NCBI GenBank assembly: GCA_000320545.1
Contig: ADNK01003061.1
Span: 1-64,000 of the forward strand
Length of the DNA stretch: 64,000 nt
Reading direction: 5' to 3'
DNA from: Bigelowiella natans CCMP2755
Lineage: Eukaryota; Cercozoa; Chlorarachniophyceae
Under the pieces are notes generated by a model. It made no database searches, had not been told where the DNA came from, and worked only from the letters and a program-made list of their open reading frames with translations. Each line of letters starts with the position of its first letter. The stretch's first letter is position 1. This document shows positions 25,301 to 37,565 of this stretch, one piece after another. Position numbers and translations under genes: made by a program.

Positions 25301-25990
25301 GAGAGCTGGAGGAGCGGGTCATTGTCTGGAAGCAAAGTTGGCTCACAACCTGTCAGAAGTGCAAGCAGCAAAGAGGGCGATGCGGCGGCGGCTAGCTAGG
25401 TGGCGGACAGCAAAGGAGGCAGATGCAAGACGGCTGGTGGGCGATGACGGTCTCAATTCTGTGTTCAAGGAGAACGCAGCTGCACGCGCATGCAGCACAG
25501 TTTTGCTTGTGCTGCCAGAGGAAGCAAACTGGTAGCCACGTGCTGCAACACAACACATTGCACGATGTTGTGCTGCCACGTCGCACTGGCATGTTTGCCA
25601 TGTGCTTCTGCTTGTCGCTGCTTCTGAACGCAGCCGCTTGTCGCCCTTCGGCGAACGCCCGCTGACTGCATGTCGCAGCTTTGCACTTTGGGCATTGAAT
25701 GCTGAGCATTCCAACATGCGCACATGCACAGCATGCAAGCACTACTAGCTCAGCAAGCTGCCATGCCATGCATGGCATGTTGGACATTCGATCTAGTTCC
25801 AGCATCCATGCAGCTAGCATTGCTCATTGTTTGTCGCGCACTGCCCCACTAGCTAGGCTAGTAGGTGCTGGCACATCGTAGCGTCGGCCTTCGATCGGGC
25901 GTGGCTCACTGTGGATTACGACAAAGGTTTTCATTGCCTGATCACGTTCATCGTGGCTATGTGCTAGCTAGCTACGCATGTATGGCTTGT

Positions 25991-26520
25991 TGAGATTACG
26001 CACATTGTAGCATAGCGATCAAAGTTCTGTTCCTACCATCAAATACAAGCCAAGGCACAGAATTTATGCCAGCGCCGCTACATGTGACAATATGAATTGT
26101 GTAGATATAGTTATGGCTTCGTTTTATTGTTAGAAAATTGTAATATAGCATGACATCATTTGTATGGTAATATCTGAAGAATATACGCACGTAGTGACGC
26201 CTCGCTGGAAGAGAGATTACCAACCGCTATTGTCCCGATGACACAGCAATAAGGTCGTTGATCTCATCGTGATTGTACATATGCTACAGTGCCAACTCAT
26301 TGAGTCACTTCATTGTTGCTTGTTGTTCATACATGCAAACTCATCGTCCCCGCACCATCACCTATTTACTACGTTACCTCGATTTCTAGGGAACAGAGGC
26401 AGGGTTGTAGTGATTTCGATGGGTTGTAGAAAACAAGGCAGTTCTCATGATGTGTCTCCTTAGAGTCTAGTTATAGGCTAATGAGCAGGACTCCTATAAT
26501 TCTAGTTTTATAAATTGTTG

Positions 26521-26562
<42 letters not shown>

Positions 26563-26990
26563 GGTGCTGAGTGTTATTGTAAAGGACTAAGGAAGGGAAA
26601 GTGCGCGCTGAGAAAGGTCACGGAGAGAGAGAAGAAATGTGCGGCGAAGACGAGTCAGCCTTTTCCCACATAATTCTTAATTAATTCTCTGTCGTGGTAA
26701 GAGCGGCAGCTGTTCTTTATCATTGTGTGGCCATTTACATTGCGATTTTAACTCAAAGAGAAACCAAACGTGCAAATAAATAAAAATAAGATAAGGCTGC
26801 TAGCAGCGGTCAGATTGATTTCCATCGACTACCTGGGCCTTATCATTATTTATTATTCATGTTTAGCTTCTCGTGAGCATGTTTCTCTACAAGGCTTTTA
26901 AGAAATTACGAGGGAGCGGTAGCAGATGGCTCGAAGGCAGTTGCTTCTCATTCCCTGCGTAGGGGGGTGCGGGTGAGCATTGTCCAAGCT
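25991..26990. other. Intergenic DNA with (GT)n tract
   Basis: TpA content is normal again. A (TG)n run lies at about 26525-26559. I see no supportable exon, apart from a weak thioredoxin-like fragment on the minus strand near 26030-26090 (SGAGINSVPWLVFDG). Confidence 0.4.
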
Positions 26991-28037
26991 CTACATGGTG
27001 GCACACCCGAAAACGTTACAGTTTTGCGCGCAAGTCCCGCCGCTCTTGGAACGATTTCCGAGGTGTAGCTGTATGCTCATCTCCTCATCTTTCGATTCAC
27101 TCAAGGGGCGCCGAACAAAAGACTTGAAAACTGGTTCTCGCACGTCACCGTCCCCACCTCTCATACTCCCCGGGTATGCTTTCTCATCTCTGGAGTAGCA
27201 CGAGTCAGAGCGAATGCTTTCTTCGTCCTCGCCTCGGCTCGATTCAGCCTGCGATGATGCTGAATCCTGTGTGACCGAGGGGGAGGTTGTATGATGGGCG
27301 GGTGAAGGCTGGCCGAATTGCAAGATCGGTTGATTCTGCTCGGCGGCGGCCTGGCGTAATGACTCAAGCACCGGCCGAGGGGCGGATTGCTTCGATGACG
27401 AGCTTTGATTCAAGTTATTCTGCAACTGCTTAGAATCATGCTTCGCTCTTCTTCTCTCTACAGCAAGTTTTCGCCGTCGTGCTCTTTCGGCCCGGAATTT
27501 AGCTTGAATCTCAGCAACTTCTCTTGCAGCTATGGCGCGTTCTTCCGCCCTCTTCTTCTGGGCCTCCACCTCGCGTTTTGCTGCTTCTAATGCCGCGGCT
27601 TCTTCTCGCCTTAATCTTTCCATTTCCTCCAGTTGTCTATTAGAATATTGGTAGTTACCGCTCGTCTCCGGCGGCGTGCATGGAGCATCGACACGATATT
27701 GCTCAAACATTCGTTCCCCCCAATTCCGGAGGTTGTTGTTTCGGTGGAAAAACTCCTTTGGCGTTGGCTTTTCTTGCTTAATTTCACCACTGAAAGGGTT
27801 GATATCATTGCTTCTTTCGCCTTCAGAATAGTTGTCTCCTCTACCGAAGGAGGTGTAATCAATCCGCGGTTCAGTTCTCAGATTTTTCAATGCCTCTCGC
27901 TCATCTAATTCTTGTCGGTATTGTGATAATGTAAACCCATCCGTTACCACATCCACACTGCTGGCATCACTATTCTTTCGGGGTAATGTCCCCATAGTCG
28001 TGCTGCCGGCGGTGGTGCGCGGCAGAGCCCACAACAT
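26991..28037 (-). CDS. Coiled-coil protein of unknown function, 348 aa
   Basis: A single open exon from ATG at 28037 to a stop at 26991. Residues about 130-205 are a long charged helix (RQLEEMERLRREEAAALEAA and following), rich in E, K and R, with heptad-like spacing. It then becomes Ser/Gln-rich and disordered (SSSSKQSAPRP, SSQAESSRGEDEES). The N-terminal third contains SQYRQELDEREALKNL and PTPKEFFHRNNNLRNWGERM. No catalytic domain is visible. It is probably a structural or scaffold protein. TpA and codon use are normal, unlike the adjoining island. Confidence 0.7.
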   Translation of the reverse strand: MLWALPRTTAGSTTMGTLPRKNSDASSVDVVTDGFTLSQYRQELDEREALKNLRTEPRIDYTSFGRGDNYSEGERSNDINPFSGEIKQEKPTPKEFFHRNNNLRNWGERMFEQYRVDAPCTPPETSGNYQYSNRQLEEMERLRREEAAALEAAKREVEAQKKRAEERAIAAREVAEIQAKFRAERARRRKLAVERRRAKHDSKQLQNNLNQSSSSKQSAPRPVLESLRQAAAEQNQPILQFGQPSPAHHTTSPSVTQDSASSQAESSRGEDEESIRSDSCYSRDEKAYPGSMRGGDGDVREPVFKSFVRRPLSESKDEEMSIQLHLGNRSKSGGTCAQNCNVFGCATM

Positions 28038-29519
28038 TATGGCTAATCGATAATTGAGGTTCTCTCGTAAATACTGTCACTGAGACGTTTCCTGAAAGAA
28101 CAATCGTCCAACTTAGGAAAGTCTTCCGCAGCCCTTAAAACGTGGCTTAAGATCCCCTCTCGGTACGACCGAATCTGGTGTATAACCCTTGTGCGATTTA
28201 GCAGGCTGTTAGAGGGGGGGTGAGGCTAAGAACGACTTGAGGTTTGTAGACTTCTCAGACTTACTTTTCATCAGAAAATATCAGCAATAAATTTTATAAG
28301 AGGGATAAATAACAGACGACTCACTAATTTTCTGTTTTTTTAACATTTAATCCCTTTTCATGACCTTTTACTTCATAAGAAAATCGGCTGAAACTCTATC
28401 GAGAAGTCGTATAAATCAGACGAAAAATTATTGAAGCCAGATTCATCAATTTATATATTATTTTTCATGTCGCATATATATTTACTAATCCAAAAGTTCA
28501 AATATTGACCAAAATCGACAAAATCAGTCTTCTTGGTTATTATTCTGAAATTTCAGCATTCAATTGTTACAAATAAAACTTGATTTCAGTAAATTGGACT
28601 ATTAATGTGACAAATATCGTTCTATTTGGGCTAAAATAATATGTATATAAATATTTCATAGAATACAATTTATACACATATACTGGATATACTATGTGAA
28701 ACTTCGTACAAATTCCCTTACATTTCGTAAAATTGACACATTTATCCTAGTTTCAATTAGTTTTTAGAAAAACGACATGTATTCATAAATTTTCTTCTCG
28801 GCATTATCTCTGCCAAGAGAAAAAAAAGCTCCATTGGGCGATTCTCACGCTAAAATCACGGCTTCTCGTGGAATACCCCCCCAATCTTGTGCATTATAAG
28901 ATATTTGATTTTGCATTAAAATCTACCAATTTAGATTATATAGGTAAAATATGTTTGGATATGTGAAAGAATATCAATAAATGGAATTATATAACAAAAA
29001 TATTTTTCGTGAATATAAAAGATATTGTTTATACTACTGAAACATATTCTCTAAAAAAATAATTTTCGGTTAGAACCAGAGAACTCCTTCTTCCGAAACA
29101 TTAATTGGGTAAATACGAGAAAATCAATATCGTTCTTAGAATTTTACAATAAATGTAGGAGATACTACAATTATGAACATAATTTTGGATGAAAAATAGA
29201 TCTAGATAGATGTAGGAGATCCTTGTGCAGCTCCTTCTTCTCTTAAGGCAGCTACTAAGACTCAAATTTGGCAAACTACCTTGATTATGTTATCCAAATC
29301 CGGGATATACAATGATATTTACTTAAAGCAGGTATTTTATGCTTTTATAACATTGAATTTTCTTAGTTAGATACTTTTTCCTCGTTATAGTTGAGTTGGT
29401 TAGGGAGAAAATATCGCACAATTTCCCTCTCTCAACCAATTTTAGGCAAAAAATACCAAATTAGTGTTCTACCTGACTCCTGATGCGACAGAAAAAAAAG
29501 AAAGTCTACTCTATCTAAC
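28038..29519. other. AT-rich non-coding region
   Basis: Markedly AT-rich sequence with frequent stops in all frames and no long microsatellite. I see no gene. The contrast with the TpA-poor islands is strong, as TpA is abundant here. Confidence 0.6.
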
Positions 29520-30300
29520 CTCCACCATTTTGGGATAAAAGCTTAACATTGATGGGAGCACCCAACTGGAGCATGTAGTTTCGACTAAGACAAGGTATTT
29601 ATCATGTCGTTTAGATTAATGGCCACTGAATCGTGTGTATCTATGAATTGGTGCAACGCCTCTGGAAGCATCCGTAACCCCATTCCACTTGCTGTTGCAA
29701 TCAGCTGAAAGTCAACTAGCTGACCGAGGCTCCTAAGTAGAGGAATTGGCTTTATCTATGGGAGCATCTGTAAGCAGAGATGCTTTCAGGATACTCGACC
29801 CAAATGTAGTCTCTAAATATTTTTCAATGAGCGCGCCCCAACGCTCACACATACTTTATTACTCTCTAGAATCGAGGTTACGCGACACTAAGGGAGCTTC
29901 GATGTTTAAGGTCGCACACGCGATCTGAATCCCTACAATCTTTCCTGGAAGCAGTAGCGAAATCAAACTCGAAAGAAAACATGGTAGCCCAGGACGCTTT
30001 CGTCGAAAGCTTCAAGAGAGCCAAGAAAGTGCATCCGACACTTTTGACGGATTTGATCGAAGCAAAACGGTTTAACATTAATAGAAAAATCATCCCCGAG
30101 CTCATAATAACCATTGGATCTTAGATTCCCACAGAATACTCACAACATTTTGCGCCAGTATGGAAAGAGACTCCATCATAATTCTAGCTTTCTTCTCATC
30201 AGAAATGTCGATACCGTGCGTAAAGAAAGCGAGCTGAATAAGTTGCGGCTGAAATGTTTCGAATACAAGCGACATCTTCGAGGAAATAATCCAAAACATG
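29520..30300 (-). pseudogene. Broken coding-like segments on both strands
   Basis: Minus-strand pieces read like protein but change frame: about 30296-30149 (FETFQPQLIQLAFFTHGIDI, then a GTGAGT donor), about 29860-29750 (ERWGALIEKYLETTFGSSIL), about 29750-29600 (LGQLVDFQLIATASGMGLRM) and about 29580-29525 (NYMLQLGAPINVKLLSQ). Between them, at about 29940-30122, the plus strand looks more coding (SFLEAVAKSNSKENMVAQDA). Frame changes and mixed strand suggest a decayed, rearranged gene or element rather than clean exons. No family is recognised. Confidence 0.35.
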
Positions 30301-30457
30301 AATCGAGGGTTGGTTGTTAGTGACAGACGAGTCTAATATCTTTTGTGCCACTCACCCGAAACATGCTTTATATGTTAACCCCTTTTTTGGATGTTGATTA
30401 AAATCATCGATGATATGAATAAGCCAACAATGTGAGAATCTTCCTGTTCCATATCAG

Positions 30458-31523
30458 AATATAAGGAGGGCGATCCTAGAAGTAGAGGTTTTAGAAGCTA
30501 AAAATCTACCAATGCTGGATGCAAATGGTAATTTAAACACATTTTATTCATTTCTTTTTCTTTTTGAGCTCACCGCCAAACATTGCATGTCGATGTCGAA
30601 GGCACCTTCCATTTTCCCGTGCATAGTCAGAATTCTAACCGAGTCTCTCTCTCTCTCTCTATCTATCTCTCTCTATTTCCAGGAAGCGTAGATCCATTTG
30701 TCATCGCTAAAGTCGATACAAGCCGTCCGCAATACACCATCACTAACAAACAAAATAAAAACCCTATTTGGAACGCTAAGTTCTTTTGGGAGATTCAACT
30801 AGAAATCCCAGGCGCAGGCTCTGCTACCGCTTCCAAGATAGAAGAGAAAAAGAAGAAAATAGTTGCGACTATGACAGGGGCCTCGGGAGATGACGACGCT
30901 GTCGAAGCTGACCGAAGTGAGTCTCTATCAGGCACAGCAGCAAATCCGGGCTACCTTCAACTGGAGGTCACCACCACTCTGCTTTAGATACATGCAGATC
31001 TTCTTTGGCTGAACAGACATTAGGAGCATTATTATTATGATTTAACTTATCATCTTTGTTTAATGCTCTTCTCTCTGCAATGCTTATACAGGTGTGGGAC
31101 CTTGATTACGCATCAGAGAATGATGTCATAGGTATTATATTATCCACTGAGCTTTGTCGATTATACTGACCCATTATATCTTCCGTTTGACGTCACTCTC
31201 GTTGTTGTTGTTCTCACGGTTGGATGTAAACAGGGCACATTCACATTCCCCTTGCTCTGGTCTTGGCAGAGCCCCCTTCATCTTCCCCTCCCTCTTCTTC
31301 TCCTTCACCAGCAACCACAGCTACACTCTGTGATTGGTTTGAAGTGATGCGGACGCCCCAAAGCCCCCACCGCACTGGTCATCATGACGAACCAGCTCGC
31401 AGGGTGCCAGAGCGTGGGATGGAAAACGCTGAAACTAAAGACCCTGACCCGAAATCGCTCTATTCGTCGTTCTCACGCAATGGAAACGATGAAAGTCCAT
31501 TTCCCGCATCTTTAGGTAATAGC

Positions 31524-31557
<34 letters not shown>

Positions 31558-31806
31558 CAGTAGCAGCAGATGGAAGATATGCTTGATGCAGCATGCACCT
31601 ATCGTCTCTCCACGCCGTAGAAGCACGCACTTGATATATTCGAAATGCGGTTTTCCTCTATTTTATGTTCTTCCTCTCCTATTGCAATCAGGAAAAGTGC
31701 TGGTGCGTGTAAGTATTAAACACCTCTCTTCACAAGAAGACGACAGGAGCCCACAGCTCAGCAATGAAGATGTGCAAAGGGTCATGAGGAAAATGCTCAC
31801 AGCGTA
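30458..31806 (+). CDS. Small C2-domain protein
   Basis: C2 domains bind phospholipid membranes, often through Ca2+. Exons: 30458-30527 (ILEVEVLEAKNLPMLDANG), 30683-30966 (SVDPFVIAKVDTSRPQYTI, NPIWNAKFFWEI, then an acidic insert), 31092-31131 (VWDLDYASENDVI), 31234 onward (GHIHIPLAL), about 31310-31515 (CDWFEVMRTPQSPHR plus a disordered acidic stretch) and about 31692-31806 (GKVLVRVSIKHLSSQEDD, to TAG). Strand order and the D residues in DPFV and WDLDYASEND match a Ca2+-binding C2 fold. The first exon has no ATG, so the true start lies upstream of 30458. It could be a module of a longer transcript, but the stop at 31806 argues for a separate small protein. Confidence 0.8.
31524..31570. repeat. 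(TAG)n microsatellite in an intron of the C2 gene
   Basis: About 15 TAG/TAGCAG units directly after the donor of the preceding exon. Confidence 0.85.
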
Positions 31807-31995
31807 GATTAGCACGTGTTAGTCATGTATAGCGTGCATGAGTATAATAGCCCTTCCCCCCATCGCAAAAAACCACGCCAAACACCCACAGCAAAGTAAT
31901 TGTACGCGTTGATAACGTGATAGAAAGAAAATTAGACATACTTCAGGATAAACCAGCGGTCAGCCGCCATTGTGTTGTCATGAACGATCGGGCTG

Positions 31996-32038
<43 letters not shown>

Positions 32039-32488
32039 CTTCAATTTAGGTGGTCAAATCCCTGCGAAAAGCATTAGCCCCGTTGTATGAGTACGAGGTG
32101 TTATCACTAACGTTTCTATGCAGTGCCAACACGAGAGACGAGTCATAACACCCCGCATCATCCTCCACGCATAGCCCTTCTGAAGACTCGCCCTATCTCG
32201 CCTTCCACATGGTGTTGTTTCGCGCGTAGGCTAAGAACGACAAAGTGGCGAGATTGCAGCATCGATCTCAGGTGTCGCACGGAGCGTCGTCGCGCAACAT
32301 AGCACAACGAATAGCGTCTAAACTTACGTATTAGTATCAGTAGCGTTGTCTCTCACTCCTCTATTCAACAAGCGCTCAGAAGATTCGCACAGCTGTTGTT
32401 GTTGCTGTTATCCCGCCATTGTGACGAACAGATGCTTGCGTTAGTAATTCTCTGTATTAGAAAGGCGAATCGAAACCGCCTCCTTCGC
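31807..32488. other. Intergenic DNA with (CT)n tract
   Basis: A (CT)n run lies at about 31999-32034. No exon is supported. Confidence 0.5.
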
Positions 32489-33066
32489 TCACACCGTTTT
32501 GTTGTTGGTGCTATTTCCTTTTAAAACAAGCAGGTCCTCGTCAGCCACTTCCCTGCAGAAATAGAGACCGTGCACAGCCGTTTTGACCACGTTACTCTCA
32601 CTGTTAGCGGAATGAATGGTAGGTGTTGAAGAAGAAGAAGAAGAAAAAGAAGAAGGATAAAACAGCATCACTAGATAGTTTACTCACGGCCCGTGTAAAA
32701 CACATTTTTGACTACCACTGCTACAATTACTACCACGCCCTGCCCCCCCTCCTCCCTCTCCTAGTCGCTAAAGGACGGCTAGTGTGCACAGATCTTCGTG
32801 TGGTAAGTGACTAAACTAGCTATTCAATTGTGCGAAGAAGAAGTATGCTGCTCTCAGATGGGAGAAAGAGGGAGTGAGGTTTTCGCGGAGAGGAGGAGAG
32901 AGGAGGAAAGACAGGGGCGAGAGACCGCCAGTAGAGATATAGCCAAAACGTTAGCGCGAGGTGCATAGATAGAGGTCTGTTTTGGCTCGCAGGTATTTCT
33001 CCCCGAATCAATATTGCAAAAAACCGACGCGAAAGAAAGCAACAACACGAAGAAAATGGACGACAT
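32489..33066 (-). CDS. Candidate secreted or membrane protein, unidentified
   Basis: From ATG at 33066 a signal peptide (MSSIFFVLLLSFASVFC) leads into NIDSGRNTCEPKQTSIYAP, and the frame stays open to a GTCTCT donor near 32920. A short piece near 32700 (VVVKNVFYTG) and a terminal exon at about 32620-32489 (NVVKTAVHGLYFCREVADED, stop at 32489) are in plausible order. Junctions between them are not proven. No family is recognised. Plus-strand frames in the same place are less coding-like. Confidence 0.4.
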
Positions 33067-33117
33067 TTTCGAGCATTGCGGTAGTTGTAAGACCCAAAAA
33101 CGATATCCAATGGCCAC

Positions 33118-33350
33118 CTTATGCTAACTGCGCGCGTGGTGTTTTCACGTTGCACTCGAGTTTCATGCGACTACACACCAGGGCTCATGCTGATACACTA
33201 TTCATAAAATCAAAGACAGATGATATAATATTGATTCATAGTTTGAGAGTTTTTAGCTTCAGGATTGCTTACATCCTTATTACAAACATGGAGCAAAACT
33301 CAACGTTTTCTCTTCTCTTTCCAGCTGTGCCTCTTATTATTACTATAGAA

Positions 33351-33390
<40 letters not shown>

Positions 33391-35218
33391 ATCTATAATG
33401 CTATCTCGTTAAACTTATTCTGACACGGAACGCCGATTTTATGTGAAAACGATAAGGCCTCGACTGGACTGAGCGTCCTCTCAGTATTCCCCTGCAATTG
33501 ATGGAGAAAGTTTCTATGCAGCAGACAAACGGTGTGCTACTACTACTACTACTACTACTACTACTATCATTGCTACGACGACTGCTACTATTACCGCAAG
33601 CTTATTCGAGCATCATTTTTCCTCGTTGTTTCTTGCCCATTTTCTTAACATCTCGCCAAAAACATGTATCACGCTATGATTCACCGTTACGCAGACGTTA
33701 CCAAGACCCCACATGGCTTTGTGGCCATCAACACCATTCACACGAATCCCTGTGAGTAGTGTGTACGAATAGCCGTTGTAGCCTGCTTTCACTCAGTGAT
33801 TCATCTATCCAATCCATCAGTAAAAGAAATATTTACAAAAGATTTGTGGCAATTACACAAGTTTAGTGGCAAATGTGATGACGTTATCTTGGTGATACAG
33901 CCATCCATCTCGGCTGTATGTGTGTGCCCCCGTATATAAACCTAGATCTGTTATCGTGTATGTGTGTGTGTGCGCGCGTGTCGTAATCATGATCTTTGAG
34001 GACAGCGCTTGCTGTCCTGCCTATCTGGTTTCAGTTTTTGTGATTTAGCTCCTTGTGGTAGTTATTCCTCTCTCTTTTCCGATATTTATTTGTAACAAAA
34101 TTGTTTTCTTCTCAAATACGTTGCTTGATCATGCCCCCCCCCCCCTCCCCTTCCCCTCTCTAAGTCGGTGGAATGAGATACGGACAAGCACAAGCCGAGG
34201 GGCAAGCACAGAAGAAGATGCTGCTCAGTCGACTTCACCTTCATCAAAGTATTCCATTATGCTCTCGTGCTTGCATGTGCGTGTGTTGGAGAACAAATAT
34301 CTATTTGTGGAAGGAGAGAATGTTACTCGATCATCTGCACCGTTGCCGCTCATATGTACCACCCGCCGGTGAACATACGCTATGCATTTCAAGCTGCTAT
34401 GAGAACTAATACTAAGTCGATGCTAAGCATTCGATCGGAAATAGAGTTGAATTTATCGAAATGTTACTGCTGCTTTTTCACCAGAGAACTCAAGCGGAAA
34501 ACCCTACCGGGACTGCTCAAAGGAGGAGGGGGTCATTATACGATGAAGTGTTGATATCGATGATGTTCCTGTCGGGGCTCGGCTCATTCTGAAGAACAAA
34601 CAACATATATTGATTCCATATCATCGGTCTGACATTGCATTCACCTGAACGCAGACCGCTAACACGAAAAGCGCAAACATAGGAGAAGGAACGAAGCGAA
34701 GGAGAAACGCATGCACCCCGAGGACCAAAGGTTTGATATATTTATATTTTCCAACACTACTGCACAAAAACAACAAGAGAGGTTAAATACCACGACGCCC
34801 ATCACTACTACATTTTCGTGGATGGAGCTGCCGTCATCTTCGGCCTCACCCGAATAAAGACACTTTTATATTCATACCCTCTATCACGGGAGACTTTGGT
34901 GCAAACTAGTGGTCTTTTACCGATCAGCCGTATCCTGCATAAATCTGATTTTGTGCACCGTTCTTGTCTAGAAGGCACTCGCGGTGCCAAGGAGTCGAAG
35001 TCCAGTTTTCGCTGCAGCAGAATTCGTAAGAAAACAATGGCTCACGAAGCATTTCTACGAGGCTGTGCAATCATGTCTTTTTTGTTGTGATGAACTCTCT
35101 GAAGAGCGATACGACTTAAAAAGCTACTGATTTTGTCTGTACCCAAATACTAGTGTTCTTCTTTAAGAGTACAACAATGAAAAAAACATATATTTCTTTC
35201 TTTCTTTGCATCTCCCAG
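33118..35218. other. Unresolved stretch upstream of the myotubularin exons
   Basis: Simple repeats lie at about 33355-33387 (GT)n and 33536-33567 (ACT)n. A possible first exon at about 33664-33751 (plus: MYHAMIHRYADVTKTPHGFV, then a GTGAGT donor) overlaps an equally plausible minus-strand frame (GIRVNGVDGHKAMWGLGN). Further plus-strand coding-like sequence at about 34165-34550 may include the start of the PH-GRAM domain of the next gene. I could not decide the strand or chain the exons. Confidence 0.35.
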
Positions 35219-35920
35219 GCATCGAATGCTGGGACTTCCGTGTGCTCGATCTGGTCATAACACATCGTTTCCTTCGGTCATTTATTACGAGTCTAATTTA
35301 CTGCCCCCCTCCCTCCTCCCCCCCTTCTCTCCTTCCTCTCCAGACATTTTGGACTAAGACTAAAAGAGGAGAGCAGAGAATCAAGAACTTAAAGATGTTA
35401 CTAGAAGGTGTTATCTGCAGCATTCTCGGTCTTGTTATCAGACGATATTGAGAGCTGCCGTTGCATTAATCAAAGAATGCACTGGCCACGAATCTAAACC
35501 AGCTTAGTGTACATGGGAAGGAGCTCATCATACGGCAACTAACATTATAGGTTACGCGGCTACAAGATACTATTTTGGAGGGACTGTCTCAAAGAAATCG
35601 GCGCGTTTATTCCGCAGGAAAGCCAACCAAAGAACGAGTTCCTCCAAGGAACCGAACAGTTGTTTTCCCTATGATCTTGAGAGAGAAATGAGGCGACAGA
35701 AATTGGTGATACCATATCGAAGGATAATTGTTGTACGTGTAGTACGTATGTGTATTCTAAGGTCTTGTTGAGATATGCCAGCGCAATAGAGTGTCTGAGA
35801 TTGCTAAATCATAATCTAAACGAAGACATTCCATAATAGGATATGAAGGAATGGCGGATTTCGAGATGTAATACCATATATAAAAATGCATATCTAAACT
35901 AATAAATAAATTTATACAAA

Positions 35921-35954
<34 letters not shown>

Positions 35955-37444
35955 TCATGATCTTATCATCATCATCATCATCATCATCATCATTATCATC
36001 ATCATCATGATTTTCCCTATCTCAAACACCATACATAGAGATCGTGGTGTAAATCAAAAGCTTACCCATTTAATCAGCTGTGGTCAAGTTGCCTATGTAC
36101 TACTCACTTAAGAAATTTTCTCTTTGTTTAGGCAACGAAAGCTTCGAAGTTTGCCCGACGTACCCATCGTTAATGGTCGTTCTCCTCAACTGTGAAGCCT
36201 TTTCTTTTCCCCCATTTTTTACCTTAAAAAACAAGAAAGCGCTTACGAAAAACTCTTACGGTTTTATAGGTTGTCCCCCGATCATCGAGCGATAAGCTGC
36301 TGAAGGACACAGCCAAGTGATGACGATGATATATTTATATACCCGTGATGATGATGGTATAATGGTAGCATGCTGCTGCTGTAGCTGTTGATGTAGATGA
36401 TGATAAGAATCACGATATATCGATTATAAGAAGGGAATAAATGAAATATTAGCTTCGATAAAATCGTTTCTGGCTATAAGTAAAATATTTCGCCAGCCCC
36501 CCACCCCCTCGTCCTGATCGTCTCCCGTCTCTCTCGAGGGAGAGTAATCGAATAAATTTCGGCGCCAAACTCATAAAGCTTTCGTTTCTAATCTACATTT
36601 GTGTAGATTTCGTTCCAAAGGCCGCATTCCAGTTTTAACGTGGTACTGCTGTAGTGGTTTTCTGTTCTTTTCCACACTCCGCCGAATCTCAACGATTTAG
36701 ACCCCGCAAGAAATAATTTTCCTCTTCCCCCCCCCGTTTTGGCATGAAGGTTCGATCATAGCTCTGGTTGCAGCATTTCGCGTTGTGCGCAACCGCGTGT
36801 TGGATTAGGTGATACAATCGCACTTTGGACATCGAACTTCGTCGTTTGGAATGTGATAGTATAAGCAGTCGTTTACAATGATCATTTGCTTGGACAATAG
36901 GTAGCAACAGCTCTGAGCAAGATGAGCTGCATATAAGGTAATATTCAATACTTTGTAAGTTGTATCGCTATTTTCGTATATCGCGTACACACCTCTCATC
37001 GATTGATACCCGAATAATTTCCACTGGGATTTCAGGAACGTTCGTATAGCGGGGGGAGAGGAGCAAAGACGGTAATAAATTTTGGTAGCTTTAGGTTTCT
37101 TGTCTAAAAGTTACTAAACCGAAGCTTATTCAATTACAATGAATCGGCTGTTTTTTACGGCTTTTAATGACGCTATTATCTGCCACCGTATGCCTCTTTT
37201 AATACTCGTTCACCCAGGTAGGAGCGTGTATATTGAGGACTTTGTTGGTTTCTTTGATTTGTTTACTTCTCGGATTATACAGATTGGTTATTATCGACTG
37301 CAGATCCGAGATTGCTGCGGGCGCGAACTCCCTCAAAGGTTAGTGTACGCAGTGTGCTTGTGTGTGTGTGTGTGGGGGGGGGGGGGAGATAGAGGCACAA
37401 TAGCAGCAGCTAGACTATAAAGATGGTTTGCATATTATTCAGCA

Positions 37445-37484
<40 letters not shown>

Positions 37485-37518
37485 ACTTCAGCAAGCATAT
37501 TTATGCATCAAATATTAA

Positions 37519-37565
<47 letters not shown>

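Larger units (their letters stand above)
22964..25990. other. Second TpA-depleted island
   Basis: CA/TG-rich sequence with many gcatgc, acatgt and ctagctag words. TpA is rare, especially at about 23480-25730, and around 25390-25870 most surviving TpA is in CTAG (about 9 of 12 by eye). A roughly 63-bp tandem duplication (atgcaacatgacatgcatg...) lies at about 23578-23700. Open frames on both strands are long because TAA and TAG stops are almost absent, so ORF length is no evidence of coding here. Confidence 0.7.
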
